Position numbers and translations under genes: made by a program. Below, piece by piece: positions 26,470 through 38,543 of a stretch of DNA of 64,000 nucleotides (within the stretch, counting starts at the first letter, position 1; the number at the start of each line of letters is the position of its first letter). A model generated the notes under the pieces. That model was not told where the DNA came from. It saw only the letters and a program-made list of their open reading frames with translations, and ran no database searches. This stretch comes from Edolisoma coerulescens (taxonomy: Eukaryota > Chordata > Aves > Passeriformes > Campephagidae): NCBI GenBank assembly GCA_013397115.1, contig VWZW01006289.1, forward strand, positions 2,409,696-2,473,695, given 5' to 3'.

Positions 26470-27125
26470 TGTAGGCTTGGTCATTCAGCTGTACGTGGAA
26501 TAAGCATCTGAACCATCGTCTTTGGACGTATCAATGCAGACAGCTGCAAAAGAGTCCAAATTCCAAGCTGGTCATATGCTAGCTTGGGGCCCCAGTCCCA
26601 GTCAAACAAGCTCAGGAAGAGATTTGTTAGAACGACCTGAATTTCATATGGTGACACCATTTCTAATTCAAAGCCGGCTCATGTCTGCTCAATGATCTCT
26701 GATGTGTCTTCACGCACCAAGACACCTCCTAGCTCCCTGGTCTCCTCTGTGGCACTGAGTTCACCAGGAGGAGCGATGAACAATAGCAGTCCCATGACTG
26801 TCTCACCATTATCCAGCACTTGCTGGGCTCCACCCCCCACCCCCCAATTGTCTTCTGGGTAAATCACTCCCTGTCAATGGCCTGGCAGCAGAAGCACCAT
26901 TGTTCCATCTAGTGGAGAGCTATTCAGTGTTGATGGCCTTTGATTTCTCTTTCCAAACATAGGCCTTGCCTCTGCCAGATAGGATTTTGCTGGTACGGTT
27001 ATGCTGGCAAATCCTCCTAACATAAGCACAGTCTCTAGTCCCCAAAGATTTATTGTGGCCCAAGTGGTTTTACTTGCATTCAATCCTGTGAAAATAATAA
27101 GTGCAGACAATACCAAAGCCACTCA
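26470..27125 (-). pseudogene. Interrupted open frame of unknown origin
   Basis: One minus-strand frame stays open for about 218 codons apart from two in-frame TGA codons, at about 26871-26873 and 26679-26681. Both could derive from CGA by CpG decay. The first segment starts with a hydrophobic stretch; the last is rich in L, W and aromatic residues. I recognise no family. It could be a remnant of a transposable element or cellular gene, or chance, since a 220-codon frame with two stops is uncommon but not exceptional in a 64 kb window. No function is proposed. Confidence 0.2.
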
Positions 27126-27169
27126 GAAGACGTCCGATATAAAATATATACACTAATTTACAGCGAAGG

Positions 27170-27326
27170 TTGCAATCGTAAATGGCATTCAGAGGAAAAG
27201 TAAATAACGACATTCATAGTTTGGCACAGAAACGCTGCCAGTGTGTCACATCCTGATGGATTGGGGATATGTCTGTGTCAAACTATGAATTCCGTTTTTG
27301 CTTTTTGAATGCCATTTACAATTGCA
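27170..27326. repeat. Imperfect inverted repeat (hairpin element)
   Basis: The left arm 27170-27228 pairs with the right arm 27274-27326 around a loop of about 45 nt. The outer 21 bases (TTGCAATCGTAAATGGCATTC) match the reverse complement of the right end with one difference. The inner 14 bases (catagtttggcaca / tgtgtcaaactatg) match with one difference. The middle of the arms is less well paired. It resembles a small MITE-like element with long terminal inverted repeats, but no target-site duplication is obvious. Confidence 0.9.
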
Positions 27327-27339
27327 ACTGTCCATGTGG

Positions 27340-27900
27340 ATTATTGCATCTATTTTTATAGCCAAGGCTCTGTCTGGGAAGATATAACAGAGCAATCAAC
27401 AACACTGGCTGGTTCTATTCTGCTGGAACAATAGTGTTCCTGTGAGCTGGGCTCTTCCATCTTTATGCACAGGACAGGAGGGCTGGGGTCTGGGCTTCCC
27501 CTCATCTTGAACAACATGGACAACAGAGAAATAGAAGTTTATTATGTGGGTCCATTTGTCAAAATGCAGTTTCCCTGCTAAAACCAAGACAAGAGCAGTC
27601 AAGCCAAAGACTTAATAGTGATCATGAGGTCAGGTGGTAGGGCACTCCAGAGAGACAGCTCTGAAGAGCTGGGAAAGCTTGGAAGCCGCAAGAGTGCAAC
27701 CATGGAGACTGACCATCGAGCTGGGGCCGCCCTCCTCACCCGCTGTCGGGGTGAGAGGGGAGAAAGCTCAACTACTCTCTAGCAGTCCTGTTCCTCTCCT
27801 GTTTTTCCTCAGTAAATTAGTGCTCAGGCACTGCATTCTTATTAAGTCTGTACCACAAACAACCTGAGAGCAGAGCTTAATACGGATGAAACATCTATTG
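27340..27900. other. Non-coding DNA, no gene recognised
   Basis: The end of this stretch (about 27700-27860) has a GC-richer segment followed by 'gtaaattagtgctcaggcac' and 'gtctgtaccaca'. This vaguely suggests an LTR end but is too weak to call. Confidence 0.45.
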
Positions 27901-27904
27901 GGTC

Positions 27905-28121
27905 ATTCACACTAGATGAAAGGAAGAAAGTGTTTTACAATGAGGGTTGTGAAACCCTGGAACATGTTGCCCAGAGAGGTGGTAGATGCCCCATCCATGG
28001 AAATGTTCAAGGTCAGTTTGGATGAGCGACCTGATCTAGCTGAAGATGCTCCTGCCCCTTGCAGGTGGGTTGGACTAGAAGATCTTTAAAGGTCCCTTCC
28101 GACCCAAACTATTCTATGATT
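27905..28121 (+). mobile_element. CR1 LINE, 3' end, plus orientation
   Basis: Classic 3' terminus of an avian CR1. It shows 'gttgcccagagaggtggtag', then 'ggttggactagaagatcttt', then 'aaggtcccttccgacccaaa' and the terminal ATTCTATGATT. Only about 220 bp survive, with no reverse-transcriptase coding part, so it is a dead 5'-truncated copy. It lies about 580 bp left of CpG island 2. Confidence 0.95.
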
Positions 28122-28699
28122 AGCAAAAGTGGAATTCTTTGCTTTCCTATATTATACATATAGGAAAGAAAAAATATTTCCCCCCCTATATTCCTGCCAC
28201 CTGTACCTTGATAATTGACCTTTCTCAGAGAACTGCCTGTGGATACAGATCTCAGCCAGCTGAGGCACTGTGTCTGGGGTGAAGACAGTGGGTGCAGGGC
28301 ACTGCTGTCTGATGGGTGGTACCTGCCACTGCATCTCCATCTGAGGGGACATCTCGGCAGTACCGGTCTGAGGAGCAGCGGCCAGTTTGTCCCCACAGCA
28401 ACCAGTCCTAGAAACCTGCTGGGGGCTCAAAGTTTGGATCTCCTCACTAAGGACTGGCACCTCACCAAGGAGAGGACTGTTTTTCACTTTGTTGCCTTGG
28501 ATTTTCTGCATCAGCTTGCTCTGGTTTCGTCTGTCCTCTCCTTAAGCCTCCCATACAAGCGCCACTTTAGGTAGTTAGCGAACTCCAGCATCTAACACCA
28601 CTCGCAAAAGGCCTTGCCGCTTGACCGGGATCCCCTGCCGCTTCCAGTACAATCCTGAAATCCGTCGGCAAAACGTTCTGGGGAAATAAAACAAACAGT

Positions 28700-29500
28700 G
28701 CTAGTTAAAGAAATTATCCCAGCTGCTACTCGGCTTCCAGGAGAAGCCGGTAAATGCGGTGCTGTACTGAAGGCACCGGTGATGCCGAGGGGCTGGGCTG
28801 ATGCCGCGGGAACCGCTCAAGACGACAAGCGCAGCGACCCCGGGGCCGGGCGGAGCGGCAGCCGCGGGGCAGAGGCAGGGGAGATTGAGGCTGTTCTAGA
28901 CATCCCCGAGGCGGGGAAGGACCCGCACGACACTTTTCCGTTTCAACTTTTCGGGATAGCCGGGCTGCGCGGCGGCGNNNNNNNNNNNNNNNNNNNNNNN
29001 NNNNNNNNNNNNNNNNNNNNNNNNNNNNNNNNNNNNNNNNNNNNNNNNNNNNNNNNNNNNNNNNNNNNNNNNNNNNNNNNNNNNNNNNNNNNNNNNNNNN
29101 NNNNNNNNNNNNNNNNNNNNNNNNNNNNNNNNNNNNNNNNNNNNNNNNAGAGGCTTCAGCCTGGGCTGTGCGGGGGAACCGGGGGACTGTCGGCTCCGGC
29201 CGCCTGGCCCCTCGCTGTCCCCGCGGTGTCGGTGGTCCCGCCGCCCGTGTCCGCGGCGCTGGGACCGCAGCCGCGCAGGACGCGCCGCGCTTCTTCCAGC
29301 CGGGCGCCGGTGACGGTCCGCAGCTCCCGGGCGAGAGCCCCGGCGGGCGCCGGCGCCGGCCGACGCTCGGATGGGTGATGCCCCAGCGGTGCCTCTCTGT
29401 CCCGAGGGCTGAAACCGGGGCGGCGGAGGGCTCTGCCGCGGCACCTTGGCCACATCCTTTCCACTGACGCTTCGAGAGACCTTTCGAGGGGAAAACAAGT
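28700..29500. promoter_or_regulatory. CpG island 2, candidate AHRR promoter and first exon
   Basis: GC content and CpG density rise sharply on both sides of an assembly gap, with many CGCGG, GCCGG and CGGCG motifs. It lies 18.5 kb upstream of the first AHRR coding exon. That coding exon opens with only ten bases before its ATG behind a good acceptor, so AHRR must have at least one upstream untranslated exon, and this island is the nearest candidate. No coding exon is recognisable here; open frames across the Ns are meaningless. A donor such as 'ccccaggtgcac' near 29533 is possible but not decisive. Confidence 0.65.
28978..29148. other. Assembly gap (171 N) inside CpG island 2
   Basis: Run of N between 'ggcggcg' and 'agaggcttcag'. 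Very GC-rich promoter cores are often lost from bird assemblies, so the missing bases may contain the transcription start. Confidence 0.99.
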
Positions 29501-29509
29501 GAAATAAAG

Positions 29510-32500
29510 TTTCACATTGCCTCTTTCGAGCCCCAGGTGCACTCGCTTGCAGCTGGACAGGGTGGGTTTGCCTTAGGGTCAGCCAGTACTTGCCTTGAAA
29601 ATAATTTTCAACGTTTTATAACTTCAGAGCTACGGATTCTTGTTGTGTTTCAGTTTGACATACCGCAGGGCGAAAAAGCAGTGAGGGAAAGGCTCTGTAG
29701 CTTTTTCTGACTTCGTGTTACTTTGTTTAGTAAACAAGAATTTTGTACGTCTTTGGGTGAAGCTGTAGTTCTATGTCTTTTTAAAAGAAGAATTTAAATA
29801 GCATAAAACCAAGTTATATCACGTAAAAAACTTTTCTTTTTCTGAAGACAGACACAAATAATGTTTGTGCGTCATTTACTAAGTTTCTAGGAGATGGACC
29901 ATTAAACCAGGAAAAAAAAAGAAACAAAACCCACCAGAAAAAAACCCAAGAATATGCTTGACGTTTGGTAGTCGGAGGTTTCAAAAAGACAACCAGGACT
30001 GGATTTAAATAAAATTGCTTGATCTGGTTGGGTTCAGAAGTAGTCTGTTGAGAAGAATGTTGATGCACATATGTTTGTAGTAGATAAAATAAAACAGTTC
30101 TCCTTTATGAACCGTAGAGAGTGTTCTGATTCAGGGCTAAGACTAAATAATTTCATTTAAGTGAGAGACTTAATGACTGACAAGATCAAATTCACTGGCA
30201 AGACACTCGGTTAATTTGCAACCAAGAGCAAGAATTTATTTCCGTGTAAAGTACCTTATACTGTGGATATTAAGATCCAGAAAGAGTTTCCAGTTAAGGT
30301 TTTGGTGGTGACTTTAACGCTGTTGTTCCTGCTGGCATCCCCTGCCAGAGTACAGGCTGAGACACTCCTCACTTTTCTCTGCCCCATCCACCACATCTCT
30401 GCGTCCGTATATGTTTGTGACAACCGATTTTTTTGCCACAGTTGACCGTAAAAGTGTATTCAGGTGTTCTTCAGTCTCGAGGAGAAGATTAGGATTTTGG
30501 CAGCTGAGTTGGGCTGGCGTATAAACACCTCCAGCCCCTGGCTCTGGAAGCACAAGGCTACACAGCCCGTAGGGTGAAGGTGTACGGAGGGGGATGGTTT
30601 CTGGAAGAGTGGTGGGCAACAAACACTCGTATGTGGAAAAGTTGGGTTTTTGTGGTTTCAGGATTTTAATTTCGACTGAGCCGTGGGAGGGGGGAGGTAT
30701 ATTATTACCTCAGCTTCCCATCGATTCAGATTTCTGCTCAGGAATTGTAAGGAGGAAATGCATTTCTAGGCCCTGTTTGCAGTGTGAGTGCTTACAAAAA
30801 CCAGCCAGCCAGTCTAATATTGATTCATCGGTTTCAGCATTTAAACAGATTTAAACTCCAGCACGGAGGATTTAGTACTCAGAAATAATTTTTCCATTAG
30901 ATTTTCCTTTCTGTAGGTATGTCAAAAAATACAGTAAAGATGCTTTCAGTATAAGGAACTGCCCTTATGTAGTTGAACGAGATTAGAGAACTCAATACAG
31001 CTTTTGGTGTCGTTTTTTTAAGGGGTTTGATCCAATCTAAGACCCCCCTGAACATGGGACTCTGCTATTGAATTATCAAAATCTGGTGCCAAATCTTTCC
31101 TTAATATTCCTGGTAATTACTGCTGACTCATGCTGACATGTGAGTTCAATTAGCCCCAACTGGAATGTAAAGGATGTGGGAGTGTCTCTTTGTGCCCAGA
31201 GACAGCTAGGACAATGCAGATTTTGGAGGAAAATTCAAGGAATTGCCAAGTTTGGGTAGGAAGTATCAGCCAGAGCTTTTTTTTTACAGTAATGTTTGAA
31301 TAACCATCAAAGTTGAAGCCCAGGAAGGGGATGTTGGATAACATGGACTTGTCTTCACTGTGGAATAACTGTAGTCCTCACTCAGACATTGCTTCTGGTT
31401 TGAGTCGTGTCCACACACCCAAACTTGTTGCTGAAGAGTGTCGATGTTTTCAGTTTGAGTTGGCTTACCCATGAGGAACAAGCTATAGCTCAGATAAGCA
31501 CAATTCATCAGCTGCTAACCCAGTCTGCCCGAATGGCACAAGTGGGATTTTGCTCCACCCTTCCTGCTCCCACTTGAAGGGGGTTACCTGGAGAGGAGGC
31601 AGCTCCTGCCTGCTTCCCTGGTACAGGCAGAGCACAGACGGCATCAGTTTGGCCGTGAGGTAGGCAATGGGATATTTGCCAGTGGGAACGCTCCCACACC
31701 ATTACTGCCTAACTGCCATGTTTGTGACAGGTCACTGGTGGTGGACATTGTCACCACATGGCCATGGCAAAGCGGGACAGGAGGACTCTGCAACAGTCCA
31801 GCGCTTTCTGGTGCTCAGAACAGGGCAGCACTGCAACAAGGCGTGAGAAGCAAAAAAAATGTCTTTGCCCCAGAACTTAATTTCCTGTCAGCTACCAGCT
31901 GGTGCAAAAGGTCACTTATATGTCAGAGGTACATGCTAATGTATATATATATATATGTATATATGTATAAATCCAGCCATACTTGGCTAGCAGAAGCAGG
32001 AGCTGCTGCTTTTGAGAGAAGCAGTTTCATTGTTGGCCCTCTGTGCAAATTGCCACTAGGAAATGGCAGATCTACAAACATTTTGAAGTCAAAGCAAAGA
32101 AGGTGGACATGATGGCAAATATGCAACCTAGTGTCTATCAAGTAGGCACTTTTTTTTTTTAAGAGGAAGGTGACCCTAATGCAGACTTCTGGGTCTGCGT
32201 GGAGGATGAAAATTTCAAGGTGCTTTGCAAGGAATTTGACTGAGAGGCAGGAACCAGATGAACATCCTGAGACGGAAATGTTTTTGGAGTATGTCTCTTT
32301 CAGTCCAGAGCTCCCACGGAGCTGTTCACAGTCATGTTGGATTTGATTCAACTTACCTTCAGAGTTCTGAACTTTTAGATTTTTGTAGCAAGTTCTGTCT
32401 GTGTGGTACTGATGTCAACGTATCAAATATGTCAGGTAACTGCAGAACTCGAATTGATGGACTTGAGTGAACAGATCCTACCTGGTCTATGCTGAAATGG

Positions 32501-35500
32501 TTGTATCACACACTGGCACAGGGGACCTTGGGGGTTCATAAGTATTTGGGGGACATTTAGTTGGCATTATGTTGGCATCATTTTTTCCACCCCACCTGTG
32601 CAACGCTCAGGTTCACAGGTATGCAGCTAAAATCACAAGAGACCCAGTGTATCTCTTTTACCTTCCTGAAACCTTGTTCTGAATCTTATTCTGAACCTCT
32701 GAGAGGTTCCTTCTGGTGTGCAGCGACAGGGCAAGTGCAGGATGGCTGTGTAAAATCGAGCAAGGTGGCAGTGCTTAGCTGTCTATGTCAGTGGAAGGTC
32801 TTCAGTGTGAGCATTTGTGGACAAAGCATTTATTCTGTGCCCAGGTACCTGTCGTGTGAGGGCCGGACCATACTGTCTGTGCTTTTCAATTGAGGCTGCA
32901 TCTGCAGGCAACACAAATAATTTGCATGATGCAATCCATATGAAGCTAGGGCTGAAAAACATGGTGTTTGCAATTGTGATTGTTCTGTGACTGCAGTGCT
33001 GCCTGGTGCACCAGAGCTATTGCTCTGTATTCAACAGCAATATCTGTGCATGCACTAAAGGCGTTAGATATTTATTCCTTACTCTTTAACTGTATTAGTA
33101 CTGATGCTGAAGGGTGGTTATTTCGGTATGTTTAGCTTGCTGAAAACACTTGCTCACATAAAATCAAGTTTTTTCCTTTCTTAGGACTGTAGAAAACCAC
33201 CATTAGAGCATTTCTCCCTCTTCTGTAACACTTCAGCTGAAACAGAGTGAAGTTGAATGCGTGGCAGTTTTGGGGTCATTGTCTCTCTTTCCTGGGTCCT
33301 GTTTGCTACATTTGGTAGTGTACAGATCCCTGGGAGTTATGATGCTAAGTAACCTCTTGAACTTTTTCCTTCACTGAAACTTCAAATATTATGCTCTCAC
33401 CTTACACTCAGGACAGCATTGTTTGGAAAGCAGCTCTTCTTGGCCTCGTTGTCTCTCACAGGGATTTGCTTCTCCAAAATGTGTTTTTCTGATATCTGAG
33501 AAATCCTAGTGCACTTGTCAGATTGAGTCTCCCTCTCCTTTTCCTAAAATGAGAAACATTCCACAAACATCGTGCTTTCTTCTTGTTTCAGGCCATTTAT
33601 AGAGAAGAAAAATTTGATGAGGTTGTTTTTTGGGCAAAGAATATAGGCATTAGAGATTTTGGAGGGGTATATTGAGAGGACTATCATTCAGGCTGGGACT
33701 CCACAGGATCTGTCAGAGCTGTTCCCTATTTCATGAAGGTCTCAAATGAAGGGTCGGAGCATGTGGGCATTCAGCCTGCAGAGGTCACTAAACAGGTTTC
33801 AGGCACTCAGGAAGATAAAAGTCAAATTCAGAATGATTTTTGAAAAGTCACAACCTCCAGAAAACCAACCAGGATATGAGTCTATAAGGTTTAGTGCAAA
33901 GGTTTATCTTTAGTCAGTAATAAATCATGTATTCAAATATAGCATGGGAATGGCTAAGGAGAAAAGGGTGTGGAAATGTGGTGGTTCACACACCAAGCAC
34001 GAGTCAGTAGCATTGCACAGTTGTAAAAATGGTATGTAAGAATAGAAGTGTTTTTTTCTGAGGTACATGAATCTTTTTGTCCTGATCAGCTCAGGTAGGT
34101 CCTCAGCTAGAGTATTTCACTCATTTGGGAGCAGGGTACTTGAGAAAAAATTTCAGATAGAATTAAGAGTCCAGAGGAGAGCAAAAGGGATGATCAGATT
34201 TGCAAAAACATCACCTACAAGAAAAGATTAGAATAACTGTTTAGTCTAGAGACAAGAAAAGTGAAGAGAAATAAGTTAAAAATAATCAGAAATAAAGGAT
34301 TAGCTGCAAAGTTAGTTGAATTTAAACTGTTATTTAGGTTCATGTCAGTTAGGGCAAGAAATAATGATGGGATCGAATTTTATGTAGTAGTAAGGAAAAT
34401 TTAGTTAAAGATGCTTAGGAAAAGAATTTGTGATTTTAGTGATGTTTAAGTGCTGGAATAAAATCTCTGGGGTACTCATAGAAACTGTACTTCTTCAGTA
34501 TAAGCATCGTTGGGAAGTGGTTTAACAGCTGTGTTGTTACAGCTATGATGGCCTAAGCATGTAGAAGACTAGAAAGATGTCGCACTTTTTTATTAAATCA
34601 ATTGATTTAGCTAGAAAAAACAGACAAGTCTTTCATGCTCACAAGCCATTTCTCAGATACGCAACCTCTGAATGGTTTTGGTACAGCTGCTTCTGTATGA
34701 AGCAGGGAATGATGTTCTGTACAGTCTCTTGAGGGTCTTTTCAGCCCCATTTGCAATGATTAACAAAATCTTTCTGTCTTGGGATAGACGGGTGTTAAGG
34801 GACTGGGGAGGGAAGGCAGGCTATAAAAGCAGATGAAAGAGCTCTCTCCTACCCTGTAATTGGGGAGATTCCCTATGATTTTCACTCCATGAAAAATGCC
34901 TGTTTATTACTTTTCAGGAGTGGATGAGAATCAGTAAATCTTATACCAGCTTCTCTGTAAGTGTCAGGTGGTTTTGGATAGTAGCAAATGCTTTATGACA
35001 AGTGATATTGTGATAAGATGTGAAGTGATAAAATGTTTGCTTTTTTATCTTAGAGGCAAATAAAATTGTGGGAGTTTTGAAGGTAAGAGGTCAAATTTTC
35101 CCCCACCTATTGCCCGAGTTATATAAAGTAAAATACTTGCAGTCGTGACTTGCTTGTGAAAATTAATGTTTTTAAATCTAAAAATACACGAACAAAACTT
35201 TAATGAGCATATCAAAACCAACACTGCTAGAATTATTAATGAGAATTAATTTTTATATATTGGCTACTTTAGGGTAGTAACAAATATAAATAATATTAGA
35301 AGAGAGTAGTACTGTAGGTAACTTGAAAATGTATTTAAACGTATTTTGTGCCTGGACACATGTCTCTAAAACAGTAAAAATATTTACAATAGAAAGTTCC
35401 AGAAGTTGTCAAGTAACAAATGAGAAGGGTAGGTATACCCATAGATCTCAAAACCATAACGTGAATATTTTGCTTACAAAGGAGAAATTTGTGTTTCTGG

Positions 35501-35510
35501 AGAGGAAAAC
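29510..35510. other. Non-coding DNA, likely AHRR first intron
   Basis: No exon recognised. If transcription starts in CpG island 2 this is intronic. It has a (TA)n/TGTATA microsatellite at 31941-31969 and a ten-T run near 32150. Short open frames on both strands lack domains. Confidence 0.55.
31941..31969. repeat. TA-rich microsatellite
   Basis: Alternating TATA units interrupted by TGTA. Confidence 0.9.
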
Positions 35511-35512
35511 AC

Positions 35513-35996
35513 AGAATCATAGATCACAGAGTGGTTTGGGTTGGAAGGGACCTTAAAGACTTTAATTCCTACCCCTCCTCTATGGGCAGGGACACCTGTA
35601 AATAGGTCAGGTTGCTTAGGGTCCCATTCAACCTGGACCTGAACACTTCCAGGGATGTGGCATCTACAACTTCTCCAGGTGACCAGCCCCAGTGTCTCAC
35701 CACTCTCACCGCAAAGAATTTCTTCTTAACACTTCATCTAAATCTGCCCTTTGCTTAAAAAACATTACCTCTTGTCTTATCACTGCATGCCCTTGTGAAA
35801 AGTCCCTCTCCAGCTTTCTTGTAGGCCCTCCTTAGGTACTGGAAGGCTGTCGTAAGGTCTCTCTGGAGCCAAGTGCTTCTCCCCAGGGCTGCTCTCAATC
35901 CATTCTCTGCCCAGCCTGTTCTTGGGGCTGTCCGACCCATGCGCAGGACCTTGCACTTGGGCTTGTTGAGCTTTATGATGTTGGCATGGGCCTTAT
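35513..35996 (-). mobile_element. CR1 LINE, 5'-truncated copy, minus orientation
   Basis: Opens with the reverse complement of the CR1 tail ('agaatcatagatcacagagt') and 'gtttgggttggaagggacct'. It continues through 'tccagggatgtggcatctac', 'cccagtgtctcaccactctc' and 'aggaccttgcacttgggctt'. Relatively well preserved and about 480 bp long, covering the CR1 3' UTR and the end of the coding region. Confidence 0.95.
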
Positions 35997-35999
35997 ACA

Positions 36000-36536
36000 T
36001 TGGCAGCTAAGAACCTGCACTGTATTTTGTACTTATCCAAACCAAGGTGCTGGAGTAGTGCCTTGGCAGCACAGCAGACAAAACTAGCCAGTCTTTTAAC
36101 CAGTATAACTGGTTTAGCTGTATTTATATTAAAAAAATAGCTACATGAGGTTTTATTTTTACTTTTGTTTTCAGATTCAGTATCTTAAAGAACAGGAACT
36201 TTTGAGTTTCCATTCTGATTTTCATGTACTTCATTAAACTGAAGACTTGCAAGAACTGAGCAAAAGCTTGACAGCTCACACGGCAGCCTGGCTGTTGGTG
36301 TATATTTCCAAACTGTAGCCTGCTTCTTTCAAACTAAGCGTTTCTTACAATGGTGGCAGAAACACTTTAAAACACTGAACTGCAACGGTAATAATAATAA
36401 TAATGTCAATTTAAGCATCAAGCTAACATAACTTTCAGAGTTCTAGGAGAAGGTATTTAATGTTTCTTTACAATTTTTCTCTGCATTACCATTTTCCATC
36501 TCAAGCTTTGAGAAAAACACCTTTTTTTTCTCCCTG

Positions 36537-36579
<43 letters not shown>

Positions 36580-37460
36580 TCTGGATCTTCAGATATCTAA
36601 GTTCTGCTGAACCTCTGTTATGGGTCTCTTGTAATTTCATCCTGTTACTCTTTTTCTTTCACTGAATAACTGAGTAGGAACAACACAAAAGAGCAAATCC
36701 AGGAGAAGAATAAGATTGCATCTCCCCAGTACGCTGATTTTACGTCTAGGTATATTACTAGTTTTCCTGCCTGCCTTCCTGGTCCTACATACATTTCATA
36801 ACTTTTATAGCAGTCCCCATTTTGTTGGCCTTAGGTCCAGGTCTCTTTTGCTTCTTTTCTTAGAGAGAATGCTATGCTGTGTTATCCTGATGTCACACTG
36901 GCTTCTCTGAGGACAGGCTGTGTCTCTGAGCCAAAGGCAGCCACTTTTTTCTCTTTCCACACTGTCTCTAGTGATGCAGAAAAAATGTGAATATATGATA
37001 CCAATGAATTATATATGATCTATATATATATATGGAAAAATAGATATTCAAAGTATATGAGCTGTCACATATTTTACTTCTGTTCTGAGTTGGAGTGCAA
37101 CTAAAATCTTTTAAGAAGTATTTTGTGGAGAAGAAGAGAGAAATCAGGGCAATGACAGTACAGTTACGGTGTATGACAGACTTTTTCAAAAGACTTGGAA
37201 TTGGATCTTGGCCCACTTGCCGAAGAGCATCACCATCCTACTGGCTACTGTGGAGAGTCTCCCTGAATTTGATAAGCAATTCTTTCCTGATGAAACTTCC
37301 GCTTAAGTTCAATTTTGGCTTTACAGTAGAAAACTCCTAGAAATGGTCGCTAGTGTTTTGTCCTATCTCATCTATTCAATCCTTTAATCTTTCTGTAGCC
37401 TCCCTTTGTATAACTCAGGGTTTCCCATCATGCTGTTTGCATTTACTCCAAAACTGCACC
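36000..37460. other. Non-coding DNA, no gene recognised
   Basis: AT-rich, containing the poly-T run and a short TA run at 37021-37033. No exon recognised. Confidence 0.6.
36539..36576. repeat. Poly-T run of 38
   Basis: Uninterrupted T from 36539 to 36576. On the minus strand this is an A38 tract. CR1 does not end in poly-A, so a processed retrocopy tail or plain slippage expansion are the alternatives. The flank on the right was not recognised as any gene. Confidence 0.95.
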
Positions 37461-37462
37461 AC

Positions 37463-38543
37463 TGTGGTGGGTTGACCCTGGCTGGATGCCAGACACTGAC
37501 CAAAAGCACTCTATCACTCCCCTCCTCAACTGGACAGGGAAGAGAATGTATAACAAAAGGCTCATGAGTTGAGATAAGGGCAGCGAGAGATCACTCATCG
37601 ATTATCGTCATGGGCAAAACAGACTCAGCTTGGGGAAATTAATTTAACTTGTTACAAATCAAAATCAGAGCAGGATATTGAGAAGTAAAACAAATCTTAA
37701 AAGCACCTTCCCTTCACCCCTCCCTTCTTCCCAGCTGTACCTCCTCCCTCCCAGTGGTGCAGGGAGGCAGGGAATGGGGTTATGGTCAGTTCATCATGTG
37801 TTTCTCCCACTGCTCAGAGAGAGGAGTCCTTCCTCTGCTCCAAGGTGGGGTTCTTCCCACAGGAGACAGTTCTCCATGAACTTCTCCAGCCTGAGGCCTT
37901 CCCACAGGCTACAGTGCTTCACAAACTGCTCCAATGTGGGTCCCNGCTACAGTTCTTCACAAACTGCTCCAATGTGGGTCCCTTTCCACAGAGTGCAGTC
38001 CTTCAGGAGCAGGTTGCTCCAGCATGGATCCCCCACAGACCATGGGGGATACTCACTGGACACACTCTGCCAGGACCCAGCTCCAGCACAGTCTTCTGAC
38101 AGGGTTACAACCTCCTCTCAGGTATCCGCTTGCTCTGGTGAGGGTCTCCTCCAGAGGCTGCAGGTGGATCTCTGCATCCCTGTGGATCTCCATGGGCTGC
38201 AGGGGCACAACTGCCTCACCATGGTCTGCACCACGGGCTGCAGGGGAATCTCAGCTCTGGCACTTGAAACACCTCCTCCCCCTTCTTCACTGACCTTGGC
38301 GTCTGCAGAGCTGTTCCTCTCACATATTCTCACTCCTCTCTTCTCTGAGTGCAATTTATTCTGCACAATAACTTTTTTTTCTTAAATATGTTGTCACAGA
38401 GACGCTGCCACCACCTCTGATTGGCTTGGCCTTGGCCTGTGCTGGATCCTCCTTGGAGCTGCCTGGCATCGGCTCTGTTGGACGTGGGGGAAGCTTCTCA
38501 CAGAAGCCACTCCTGTAGCCCCCCCGCTACCAAAACCTGGCCA
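37463..38543 (-). mobile_element. Solo LTR (about 1.08 kb), minus orientation
   Basis: Begins TGTGGTGGGTTGACC and ends at '...ctaccaaaacctggcca'. Its reverse complement aligns with the + oriented element at 45040-46067 along most of its length. Shared blocks include 'ggcttctgtgagaagct', 'ccatggagatcc'-type purine/GC segments, the 'acaaactgctccaatgtggg' unit, 'ctcatgagttgagataag' and the AATTTAAC/AATAAATTAAACT region near the polyadenylation signal. This is an avian ERV LTR family with no internal retroviral genes attached. Large open frames inside it reflect GC-rich LTR sequence, not genes. Confidence 0.85.
37908..37982. repeat. 37-bp tandem duplication separated by a single N
   Basis: Unit 37908-37944 and unit 37946-37982 differ at one position and are separated by one N at 37945. 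The element at 45.0 kb has one related unit here. Either this is a true repeat-number variant of the LTR or an overlap left unmerged at a gap. Confidence 0.95.

Noticed and set aside
1..28000. Possible 3' exons of PDCD6, the usual upstream neighbour of AHRR
   Set aside because: I looked for codons of the conserved EF-hand C-terminus and found none. The neighbour may lie further left.
28698..29378. Frames of 200-226 codons on both strands
   Set aside because: Each spans the 171-N gap, so the frame is not real; the rest is CpG-island sequence without a recognisable protein.
37678..38385. Open frames up to 235 codons on + strand
   Set aside because: They lie inside a solo LTR, cross the N at 37945, and parallel frames occur in the related LTR at 45.0 kb.
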